Below are positions 1-6,559 of a stretch of 13,944 bases of DNA, piece by piece. A program made the position numbers and the translations under genes. Source of the stretch: Euryarchaeota archaeon UBA4 (GTDB lineage: Archaea > Thermoplasmatota > Poseidoniia > Poseidoniales > Thalassarchaeaceae); NCBI GenBank assembly GCA_002497985.1, contig DAFQ01000049.1, positions 10,124 through 24,067 on the forward strand, read 5' to 3'. Positions within the stretch are counted from its first letter, which is position 1. Each line of letters begins with the position of its first letter. Below the pieces are notes generated by a model. The model did no database searches and was not told the DNA's origin. It was given only the letters and a program-made list of their open reading frames with translations.

Positions 1-837
1 CCACTGGGGGTGTTCTTCGCGGGATGGGCCTCCAACAACAAGTACACGCTAATCGGAGGAATGAGGTCCGCGGCACAACTGACAGCCTACGAGATCCCCC
101 TCCTAATCACGGTCCTTGGAGTGGCCGTACTAAGCGGCTCCCTGAACATCATCGAAATAGTGGACTTCCAAATGGGCCAAGATGAGGGCAACGTCTGGAA
201 CATATTCCTCATGCCACTCGGAGCAGCATTATTCCTAATCACAATGATCGCCGAAGTTGAGCGCATACCGTTCGACATGCCCGAGGCCGAGGCGGAACTA
301 GTGGAGGGATGGTGGACCGAGTACGGCGGAATTAGGTGGGGTCTAATGTTCTCTGCAGAATACATGAGATCGTATGCGGCTTGCATACTGTTCGCACTCT
401 TCTTCCTGGGTGGCTGGGAAGCGCCCTTCCAGCACTCTCTCTCGGACCTACCAACTGTCGGGTTTGCATTCTCCACACTATTCGAGTTGATACCAGGACT
501 CATCTGGGTACTTCTGAAGGCATGGCTCCTCTTCGCCGTCTTCGTTTGGATCAGGGCCTCCCTTCACAGAGTAAGAACAGATCAGATACTGGAGTTCGGA
601 TGGAGGTACCTCCTGCCACTTTCAATGCTAAACCTCGTGGTCGCCATTTATCTGAGATTGGAGCATTATGACGGAGGGAACTGGGACCTCTGGGTACCTG
701 CAGTAGTCTCAGTAGTATCACTCGTTCTTTTCATAATCTACCTAATGGATGAAGACGAGGAGGCTCTTGAACTCCAGAATCGGCCATATAACACTCAAGC
801 AGTGGTCAAGGCCTCTCCAGGGAGTCATAGGGATTAG
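1..837 (+). CDS. nuoH: NADH-quinone oxidoreductase (complex I) subunit H, 5'-truncated
   Basis: This is the C-terminal 278 codons of NuoH, the membrane subunit that joins the hydrophilic arm of complex I to the proton-pumping arm and forms much of the quinone chamber. The frame is open from base 1, so the start lies upstream. The GTG at 10 is an internal Val codon, not a start. The fragment begins with the conserved stretch GWASNNKYTLIGGMRSAAQ and has the acidic quinone-chamber loop ERIPFDMPEAEAELVEG at about residues 87-103, followed by WWTEYGG. Several further hydrophobic helices follow, and the end is an acidic then basic hydrophilic tail. In many homologues the loop reads GYHTEYSGM, so the Tyr-His pair is Trp-Trp here. 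nuoI follows after 14 nt with its own Shine-Dalgarno. Family assignment is secure. Archaeal relatives such as FpoH share these motifs, so the electron donor is not decided. Confidence 0.96.
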   Translation, partial: PLGVFFAGWASNNKYTLIGGMRSAAQLTAYEIPLLITVLGVAVLSGSLNIIEIVDFQMGQDEGNVWNIFLMPLGAALFLITMIAEVERIPFDMPEAEAELVEGWWTEYGGIRWGLMFSAEYMRSYAACILFALFFLGGWEAPFQHSLSDLPTVGFAFSTLFELIPGLIWVLLKAWLLFAVFVWIRASLHRVRTDQILEFGWRYLLPLSMLNLVVAIYLRLEHYDGGNWDLWVPAVVSVVSLVLFIIYLMDEDEEALELQNRPYNTQAVVKASPGSHRD

Positions 838-851
838 TCGGTGGTGAATAA

Positions 852-1820
852 ATGAAGTACAATACAGGACATCCAAGAGCCACTCCAAACTTCAGAAACT
901 TGGTCATAAGGCCAATGTGGATGACGCTGAAGACCGCTTTGCGAACCGTTCCATTCCTAGGCAGGTTAAACTTCCTGAGAAACAGCTACCACGGCGAGTA
1001 CGAGAAAATGGTCGACCCAGTCACTATGGAAAGGGTTGGCGAGGGACACCCCAGTGTTGGCCAGAAGTTCGCTGCGGATCGTGAGACTAGCCAGATAATG
1101 CCATTCCTAGAGAGGCCAGTGACCGTCATGTACCCATATGAAAGGCTAGAGGATCTGGAGCCCTGGCTCTTCGTCCCAGGCAACTACAACGGTAGGATAG
1201 GTGTAATCTGGGAGACCTGCACCGCCTGCAAGGCATGTATTAGGGCTTGCCCGAACGACTGCCTGCACATGACCTCAGAAGTCAGGGTGGATGTTCTTGA
1301 CACTGCTGAGGAGGGTGACGAATGGCATGGTTATGGTAACGATTTCGAGGAAGGAGGTTTTGCTGCTAGGCCCAGGGAAGAGTCGGGAGCAGAGGACTTC
1401 GACCTCATGACCGCACATGCCGTAGCCCCATCAGAGTACGATTTTGCTGAGGTGATTGACCTCACCGGTGACAAAGCCACGGTCCGCTGGATGGACGGCT
1501 CCGGCGTAGAGACTCTGGATACCTCGGACCTCAAACCAGCGGAGAAGGAAATCGTATCCGGGAGGATAGACCTGGGCAGATGCATGTTCTGCGGACTATG
1601 CATGGAGGCTTGCCCATTCGAGTCGTTCTTCATGACAAACGAATACGATGGAATGTCAGGATTCTCCAGACAGGACCTCTGGATGGATGCAGATCGGACA
1701 AGGGTACTGCCATCCACTCACAAGGAACGAGTCGACATGGAGCTCGCCAAGCGCGCTCAGAAGGAGAAGCAGAAGAGAGAGCGGAAGGCGGCCAAGGCCA
1801 AGGCCGAAGCGGAGGCATAG
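852..1820 (+). CDS. nuoI: Complex I subunit I, 2x[4Fe-4S] ferredoxin-type, with large insert
   Basis: NuoI carries the two 4Fe-4S clusters (N6a/N6b) that pass electrons towards the quinone site. The first cluster motif is C123-x2-C126-x2-C129-x3-C133-P. The second is C244-x2-C247-x2-C250-x3-C254-P. All eight ligands are present. At 322 aa the protein is much longer than the usual 150-180. Cluster I to cluster II spacing is 111 residues rather than about 29. The insert (about 140-238) is acidic at first, then has a stretch (YDFAEVIDLTGDKATVRWMD) that looks like a small SH3/Tudor-like beta barrel. About 50-60 extra N-terminal residues precede the conserved ERPVTVMYP region. The C-terminus (299-322) is a Lys/Glu/Ala-rich charged helix. 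The start is ATG 852, with GGTGGTGA (840-847) 4 nt upstream. nuoJ1 starts 2 nt after the stop. Confidence 0.95.
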   Translation: MKYNTGHPRATPNFRNLVIRPMWMTLKTALRTVPFLGRLNFLRNSYHGEYEKMVDPVTMERVGEGHPSVGQKFAADRETSQIMPFLERPVTVMYPYERLEDLEPWLFVPGNYNGRIGVIWETCTACKACIRACPNDCLHMTSEVRVDVLDTAEEGDEWHGYGNDFEEGGFAARPREESGAEDFDLMTAHAVAPSEYDFAEVIDLTGDKATVRWMDGSGVETLDTSDLKPAEKEIVSGRIDLGRCMFCGLCMEACPFESFFMTNEYDGMSGFSRQDLWMDADRTRVLPSTHKERVDMELAKRAQKEKQKRERKAAKAKAEAEA

Positions 1821-1822
1821 GC

Positions 1823-2092
1823 ATGGGAATAGACTTCGAGGCGATAATGTTCGTGATCCTATCCGCGGTAACTGTCGCGGGTGCAATTGGCTGCGTTTAC
1901 GGAAAAAGAGTCGCGCACTCACTACTATTCCTAATGCTGACTTTCTTCGGCGTGGCGGGAATATTCGTCCTCGCCAGCGCTGAGATGCTCGCCGCCATCC
2001 AGATACTTGTCTACCTAGGATCAGTGATGCTAGTGGTTCAGTTCGGAGTAATGCTAACACGTAAGCAAATTCAGGAAGGTGACATAGAGTGA
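1823..2092 (+). CDS. nuoJ1: Complex I subunit J, N-terminal half (NuoJ1)
   Basis: This 89-aa protein matches the first three membrane helices of NuoJ, a small subunit next to NuoK in the complex I membrane arm. Helix 3 keeps the family signature with E54, Q60 and Y64-x-G66 in AEMLAAIQILVYLGSVML. The open frame runs upstream to 1580 inside nuoI, but ATG 1823 is chosen because GGAGG (1811-1815) lies 7 nt before it and the family N-terminus begins there. The stop overlaps the GTG start of nuoJ2 (GTGA, 2089-2092). J1 plus J2 total 180 aa, close to the roughly 184 aa of intact bacterial NuoJ. Haloarchaea are known to carry the same J1/J2 split, so this is probably a real gene fission and not a broken gene. 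Confidence 0.92.
   Translation: MGIDFEAIMFVILSAVTVAGAIGCVYGKRVAHSLLFLMLTFFGVAGIFVLASAEMLAAIQILVYLGSVMLVVQFGVMLTRKQIQEGDIE
2076..2092 (+). promoter_or_regulatory. Shine-Dalgarno and GTGA overlap deciding the nuoJ2 start
   Basis: AAGGTGA (2076-2082) lies 6 nt before the GTG start of nuoJ2 at 2089, which overlaps the nuoJ1 stop as GTGA (2089-2092). The TGA at 2080-2082, inside the Shine-Dalgarno, closes the nuoJ2 frame upstream. This fixes the GTG start and supports a genuine two-gene split. Confidence 0.7.
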
Positions 2093-2364
2093 GATTCCTC
2101 TCTGCAGCTACTAGGGTGGGCGTCGTCGCCTTCGTCCTAGTTCTGCTTAGAGAGGTCATGGACCCAGCGAATTGGCCTGCCGTCCAGGATGAGGCCGCCC
2201 AACCCTCCACACTAGACCTGGCCAATGCGCTATTCGACCAATGGGCAGTAGCTACGATAGTACTAGGCGCCCTTCTTGCAATGGCGATGATCGGGGCCTC
2301 ATATCTCGTCCGTGATGAGAGACTGATAAACTTGGTTTGGGACATGGGGGGGGATGACCAATGA
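2089..2364 (+). CDS. nuoJ2: Complex I subunit J, C-terminal half (NuoJ2)
   Basis: This 91-aa protein has two membrane helices equivalent to helices 4 and 5 of NuoJ. Helix 5 ends in LGALLAMAMIGASYLVR, matching the family's LLLVAMIGAIVL type. The two helices are linked by a polar stretch of about 25 residues. The start is GTG 2089. The frame is closed by a TGA at 2080-2082, so translation cannot begin much earlier. AAGGTGA (2076-2082) provides a Shine-Dalgarno 6 nt away. Together with the GTGA overlap with nuoJ1, this argues for coupled re-initiation rather than frameshifting. The 3' end carries a run of eight Gs (2346-2353) that doubles as the Shine-Dalgarno of nuoK, and the stop overlaps the nuoK start (ATGA). 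Confidence 0.9.
   Translation: MRFLSAATRVGVVAFVLVLLREVMDPANWPAVQDEAAQPSTLDLANALFDQWAVATIVLGALLAMAMIGASYLVRDERLINLVWDMGGDDQ
2346..2353 (+). promoter_or_regulatory. G8 tract serving as nuoK ribosome binding site
   Basis: Eight consecutive Gs in the last codons of nuoJ2 end 7 nt before the nuoK ATG at 2361. A G-run can pair with the CCUCC anti-Shine-Dalgarno using one G-U pair. No other Shine-Dalgarno is visible for nuoK. Confidence 0.5.
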
Positions 2365-2663
2365 TAGATCCCAGTTGGATAGCAGGACTGGGGGTCATCC
2401 TCTTCGGAATAGGCCTGATTGGAGCATTCACCAGGAAGAACGCCATAGTTGTCCTCATGTGCATAGAGGTCATGCTGAACGCCGCCAATCTGAACTTCGT
2501 CGCCGGAACGATGTATTGGGGGGGCTCCGATGGCTGGGTATTCACTGCAATTGCCATAGCAATAGCAGCCGCAGAGGTGGCAATCGGACTTGCGATATTC
2601 CTTTCCCTTTACAGCACTCAAGAGACGATATCCCTGGATGAGGCGAACATCCTGAGGAACTGA
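2361..2663 (+). CDS. nuoK: Complex I subunit K
   Basis: NuoK is a three-helix membrane subunit forming part of the E-channel / fourth proton path of complex I. The protein is 100 aa, the usual length. It keeps both membrane glutamates at the same numbers as E. coli NuoK: E36 (in VLMCIEVMLNAANL) and E72 (in AAAEVAIGLAIF). The start ATG 2361 overlaps the nuoJ2 stop as ATGA, and an eight-G tract ends 7 nt upstream. The motif content and length leave little doubt. MrpC of Na+/H+ antiporters is the related alternative, but the surrounding nuo genes exclude it. Confidence 0.95.
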   Translation: MIDPSWIAGLGVILFGIGLIGAFTRKNAIVVLMCIEVMLNAANLNFVAGTMYWGGSDGWVFTAIAIAIAAAEVAIGLAIFLSLYSTQETISLDEANILRN

Positions 2664-2669
2664 GGTGGA

Positions 2670-4970
2670 ATGATGAGCGAGAGCAAGAGCGAGGCCGGAC
2701 TACTCGTCTACATCCTCCCATTCCTAGCAATAGTGCCACTCATGCACAATCAAGGCTGGGATTCTTCCGAGGCTGCCATTCTCATTGTCGCAGTCCCATT
2801 TGTCACATTCCCGGTTATTCTCGTGGTAGGTCAACTCTACAACGGCCATGACACATGGAAGAACAAGCTGAAGGAGGGAGGAATACTGGCTTTAGGTGCC
2901 CTAGGCACCTCACTCTCTGCCGCGCTTTGGATTATTTACGACTACTTCGACGCCCTCCCGGATTTCGGAGACCAACACAGCATCTCGCAATGGCTGGAAT
3001 GGGTCTCATTCGATCTTCTCCAGTCAGACTACACCCTGACCTCGGAAACCAACATCCTAGGAGTCGGGGTCTGGGTCGATTCGGTTACCCTGATGCTCCT
3101 ATTCGTCGCCACCTTCCTTTGCTTCCTCATTTGCTGGTTTAGCCTGGGTTACATGAACACAGATCCAATCAATGAGGACAGGAATCACAGATTCTACGGC
3201 GAATTCGTATTGTTTGCATTGGGGATGTTTGGAATGGTTCTGGCCGACAATTTCCTCTGGCTGTTCATTTTCTGGGAGATTATGGGCCTCTGCTCATATC
3301 TGCTGATTGGATTCTACTACTGGAAGGAAAGTGCGGCATACGCCGCCAAGAAAGCATTCCTCACCACCAGGGTGGGGGACGTCTTCCTCATGGTAGGACT
3401 CTTCATGCTATACGACATCTACGGATCTCTGGAGTTCTCAGTAATATTCCACGACCCCTCACTGCATGGAGCTGTGGACTCCGCACAACTCTTCTGGGCA
3501 CTGCTGATGATGTTCATAGGGGCCGTGGGGAAATCAGCACAGTTCCCCCTACACGTCTGGCTACCCGACGCCATGGAGGGTCCAACACCGGTATCCGCAC
3601 TAATCCACGCTGCTACGATGGTGAACGCGGGACTCTATCTGGTGGCGAGGATGGTCCCCTTCGTCGATGTAGGGCACCATGGTGTTCCGGGGCTGGAGGA
3701 CTTGGGGCTAATCGTCGCATACGTCGGAGGAATAACGGCATTCATGGCAGCTGCAATAGCCTTCGTCCAGAACGACATCAAGAAGGTACTGGCATACTCT
3801 ACTATGAGCCAACTCGCGTACATATTCACGGGTCTGGGCGCAGCTCTCTGGTTCTACAACCACGATGAACACCACGCTGCAGTCGTGGTCTTCGGGGCAT
3901 CCATGTTCCACCTATTCAACCACGCAATGGCGAAGGGGATGCTATTCATGGCCAGCGGCTCGGTAATTCACGAGGTTCACCATGCCCACGACCATCTCCA
4001 CCATGGCCACGGTGACCACGGACACTTCGATCCACAAGACATGCGGAATATGGGTGGCTTGGCTTCCAAGATGCCCATCACAGCAACGGCGATGATGGTC
4101 GGATCGATGTCCATAATCGGGATTCCCCTGATTGGAGGCTTCTGGTCGAAGGAGGGCATAATAGCAGAAACATGGCTAGCGGCGCTCGATCACGAGCCAC
4201 TCATGATAGGTCCAGCAATACTCGTTATTCTCACCGCGGGAATGACAGGCTTCTACATGTCAAGGATGTGGTTCATGACCTTCGCTGGGGAGCCAAAGAG
4301 CGATGTTGTCGAACACGTACACGAGGCCACCCCATGGATCAAGGAACCACTGATCGTATTGACGGTGGTTTCCGCGTTGGGAGGAATCGCATTCGCCCTC
4401 CTCGGCGCTACGGACTACCTATCCTCGTCGTACGGCGATGCCGGACACCTCAAGCTCCACGAGTCCACACTCATGGAGTCCGTCATCTACCAACTGGAAC
4501 ACGCATTCCTGCCGGAGAATCAGAATCTGAGATTGGTGGGTTGGACCACAATCCTCCTCTCGTTCATTATCGGGCCAGTTTTCGCAGCTAGAATCCACGG
4601 TGGCCCACTATCGGAAGGAGAATCAGCAACCCCCGCAGTATCCTGGCTGGTCAGAATTTCGGGCAAGTTTGGAAGTCAGGACGTCAGTTCACTATCCGAA
4701 TCCGATTTGGCCGAGGCTCTCGAGAACAGGCTATATTTCGACGATTTGTACGAGGGGCTGCTCGCCAAGACGGTCCTCCCAATGGCGTCATTCGCAGCGT
4801 GGTTCGACAGAAACGTGATTGACGGAGTAATCAAGCAGATAGAGTCAAACTCAGTCTCCGGATCACTCCAGATAAGGACAATCACCACCGGCAGTGCCCG
4901 TGATTACATACTCATGGCAGTAGTTGGGATGCTGTCGATTATTGCATTGATATGGGGGATCAGCTCATGA
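2670..4970 (+). CDS. nuoL: Complex I subunit L, antiporter-like proton-pumping subunit
   Basis: NuoL is the distal antiporter-like subunit of complex I, with the long lateral helix. Recognisable parts are E203 in FWEIMGLCSYLLIG, the helix 7 lysine pair K227/K228, K288 in GAVGKSAQFPLHVWLPDAME, and K494 in GGFWSKEGI. The C-terminal segment includes LYFDDLYEGLLAKTVLP before the lateral helix and a last helix near 745-763. At 766 aa it is longer than E. coli NuoL (613 aa). One contribution is a loop at 434-452 with 10 histidines in 19 residues. Two adjacent ATGs are possible starts (2670 and 2673). GAGGTGG (2662-2668) sits better spaced for 2673, so the first Met is uncertain by one codon. Six nt separate it from nuoK, and its end overlaps nuoM. 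Confidence 0.96.
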   Translation: MMSESKSEAGLLVYILPFLAIVPLMHNQGWDSSEAAILIVAVPFVTFPVILVVGQLYNGHDTWKNKLKEGGILALGALGTSLSAALWIIYDYFDALPDFGDQHSISQWLEWVSFDLLQSDYTLTSETNILGVGVWVDSVTLMLLFVATFLCFLICWFSLGYMNTDPINEDRNHRFYGEFVLFALGMFGMVLADNFLWLFIFWEIMGLCSYLLIGFYYWKESAAYAAKKAFLTTRVGDVFLMVGLFMLYDIYGSLEFSVIFHDPSLHGAVDSAQLFWALLMMFIGAVGKSAQFPLHVWLPDAMEGPTPVSALIHAATMVNAGLYLVARMVPFVDVGHHGVPGLEDLGLIVAYVGGITAFMAAAIAFVQNDIKKVLAYSTMSQLAYIFTGLGAALWFYNHDEHHAAVVVFGASMFHLFNHAMAKGMLFMASGSVIHEVHHAHDHLHHGHGDHGHFDPQDMRNMGGLASKMPITATAMMVGSMSIIGIPLIGGFWSKEGIIAETWLAALDHEPLMIGPAILVILTAGMTGFYMSRMWFMTFAGEPKSDVVEHVHEATPWIKEPLIVLTVVSALGGIAFALLGATDYLSSSYGDAGHLKLHESTLMESVIYQLEHAFLPENQNLRLVGWTTILLSFIIGPVFAARIHGGPLSEGESATPAVSWLVRISGKFGSQDVSSLSESDLAEALENRLYFDDLYEGLLAKTVLPMASFAAWFDRNVIDGVIKQIESNSVSGSLQIRTITTGSARDYILMAVVGMLSIIALIWGISS
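4954..4960 (+). promoter_or_regulatory. Ribosome binding site favouring nuoM start at 4967
   Basis: GGGGGAT lies 6 nt before ATG 4967, which overlaps the nuoL stop. It lies 3' of the alternative ATG 4952, so it supports the shorter start. Comparable G-rich sites precede nuoK and nuoN. Confidence 0.55.
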
Positions 4971-6559
4971 TTAACGACCCACTCTCTGTGATCACACTAG
5001 TTCCCTTGGCAGTAGGACTAGCACTCCTAATTATGCCAAAGATTCTCAGCTCTGCAGAAGGCCTGGCACGCGCCTCTAGGGCGATAAGCATGGGCGTCGC
5101 TCTCGCTATGCTGGCAATAACCACAATGATATTCCTGGGGGAAATTGGCAGTATCGACTGGACTGATTACGGATCAGGATACTCACTAACAAACGAGTCA
5201 TTCCTCTTGATACCCTCAATCGGCGTATCTTGGAGCGTTGGGATAGATGCCCTTTCATTCCCAATGGTATGGCTAACGACACTACTTATTCCGGTCTCCA
5301 TGCTAGTTGAGTGGGACGCAAAGAAGGGGCATCTATTCCACCCGCTAATACTCATCATGGAAGGCGCATTGATAGGAGTCTTCGTCTCTCTGGATATGTT
5401 CGTCTTCTACGTCTTCTGGGAACTAACCCTAGTCCCCATGTTCTTCCTGATCATGGTCTGGGGGGGAGATGACAGGAGGTACGCCTCGATGAAGTTCTTC
5501 ATCTACACATTCACGGCAAGCGTGGTAATGCTCATCGGGATATTGGTTTTGTACCTCTATACCCCAGATGTGGCTGGCTCGGGAACCATTACCGGGCACA
5601 CATTCGACCTCGGGGTCATGTTATCCTCCGCATCCAGCATCCCAAGTGAGGGGCTAAGGCACCTTGTTTGGATCATGCTTCTGATAGGATTCGCGACTAA
5701 GATGCCCAGCGTACCAGTTCACACATGGCTCCCCGATGCGCACGTCCAGGCCCCCACAGCCGGATCGATGCTCCTTGCTGGAGTCATGCTGAAAATGGGC
5801 GCATACGGCTTCCTGAGAATTGCAGTAACCGCTCTTCCAGAGTCAACCATGGTGTTCATTCCCCTCCTGATATTCCTCGGGATGGTCAGCCTGGTCTATG
5901 GCGCATGGGTTTGCATGGGCCAGACAAACCTCAAGAGAATGGTCGCCTACTCATCAGTCTCGCACATGGGTCTCATTTTCCTAGGAATAGCAACTATGCA
6001 GCCTCTCGGAATAGCAGGAGCACTGTTCATGATGTTCGCTCATGGAATCATAAGTCCACTTCTTTTCGCCGTGGCTGGAGCTTTCAAGCACCACTACCAC
6101 ACTCTAGAAATCGGCTCCATGAGGGGCATTGCTCACCATAGTCCATGGATGGCAGGACATATGATGCTAGGGTGGATGGCTAGCCTCGGGCTCCCTCTGC
6201 TGGCTGGCTTCGTCGCAGAGGTGACCATACTGATCGCATTCTGGATGTCATTTGGGTGGCTGGTGATGCTACCTGCCTTGACTCTGATAATTACGGCTGT
6301 GTACTACTTGACCTCGATGCAGAGAACAATCTTCGAATCAAATGACCCCCACCAAGGAATACTGCCAGATTCCCTGCATGGAGAGGACCCCTCCGATATC
6401 ACATGGCACGAGAACGCGGGGATGCTGATACTTGGGGCATTGACCGTTCTATTCGGGATTCTGCCATTCATCTTCTGGGATATGATGTCCGACTGGAGCT
6501 CAGGATTCATGATTGATGTTCTAGTCCAAGCAATGGAGTCTGAGGGGGTGAATCCATGA
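4967..6559 (+). CDS. nuoM: Complex I subunit M, antiporter-like proton-pumping subunit
   Basis: NuoM is the middle antiporter-like subunit of complex I. Numbered from ATG 4967, the 530-aa protein keeps the proton-path residues E152 (VFWELTLVPMFFLIMVWGG), K245 (GFATKMPSVPVHTWLPDAHV), K276 (GVMLKMGAYGF) and E418 (GFVAEVTIL). About 14 hydrophobic helices are visible. An in-frame ATG at 4952 would add five residues. ATG 4967 is preferred because it forms an ATGA overlap with the nuoL stop and has GGGGGAT (4954-4960) 6 nt upstream. That tract would lie inside the gene if 4952 were used. The 3' end overlaps nuoN by ATGA. Confidence 0.95.
   Translation: MINDPLSVITLVPLAVGLALLIMPKILSSAEGLARASRAISMGVALAMLAITTMIFLGEIGSIDWTDYGSGYSLTNESFLLIPSIGVSWSVGIDALSFPMVWLTTLLIPVSMLVEWDAKKGHLFHPLILIMEGALIGVFVSLDMFVFYVFWELTLVPMFFLIMVWGGDDRRYASMKFFIYTFTASVVMLIGILVLYLYTPDVAGSGTITGHTFDLGVMLSSASSIPSEGLRHLVWIMLLIGFATKMPSVPVHTWLPDAHVQAPTAGSMLLAGVMLKMGAYGFLRIAVTALPESTMVFIPLLIFLGMVSLVYGAWVCMGQTNLKRMVAYSSVSHMGLIFLGIATMQPLGIAGALFMMFAHGIISPLLFAVAGAFKHHYHTLEIGSMRGIAHHSPWMAGHMMLGWMASLGLPLLAGFVAEVTILIAFWMSFGWLVMLPALTLIITAVYYLTSMQRTIFESNDPHQGILPDSLHGEDPSDITWHENAGMLILGALTVLFGILPFIFWDMMSDWSSGFMIDVLVQAMESEGVNP
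6544..6551 (+). promoter_or_regulatory. Ribosome binding site of nuoN
   Basis: GGGGGTGA inside the last nuoM codons lies 4 nt before ATG 6556. It includes the GGTGA core seen before nuoI (840-847), nuoJ2, aIF1A (8282-8287) and rio1 (8816-8822). Confidence 0.55.

Noticed and set aside
1580..1822. Upstream extension of nuoJ1 starting at 1580
   Set aside because: It would lie wholly inside nuoI and encode an Arg/Gly-rich sequence unlike NuoJ. ATG 1823 has a good Shine-Dalgarno and gives the expected N-terminus.
2083..2092. nuoJ interpreted as one gene broken by a sequencing error
   Set aside because: J2 has its own Shine-Dalgarno and GTG start, the GTGA overlap is the same style as the ATGA overlaps in the operon, and a comparable J1/J2 split is known in haloarchaea. 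A read check would still settle it.
1656..2621. 321-codon open frame on the minus strand across nuoI-nuoJ-nuoK
   Set aside because: It lies opposite four well-supported genes, its protein is low-complexity Leu/Arg/Ser without family motifs, and no Shine-Dalgarno supports it. It is a shadow of the plus-strand codon pattern.
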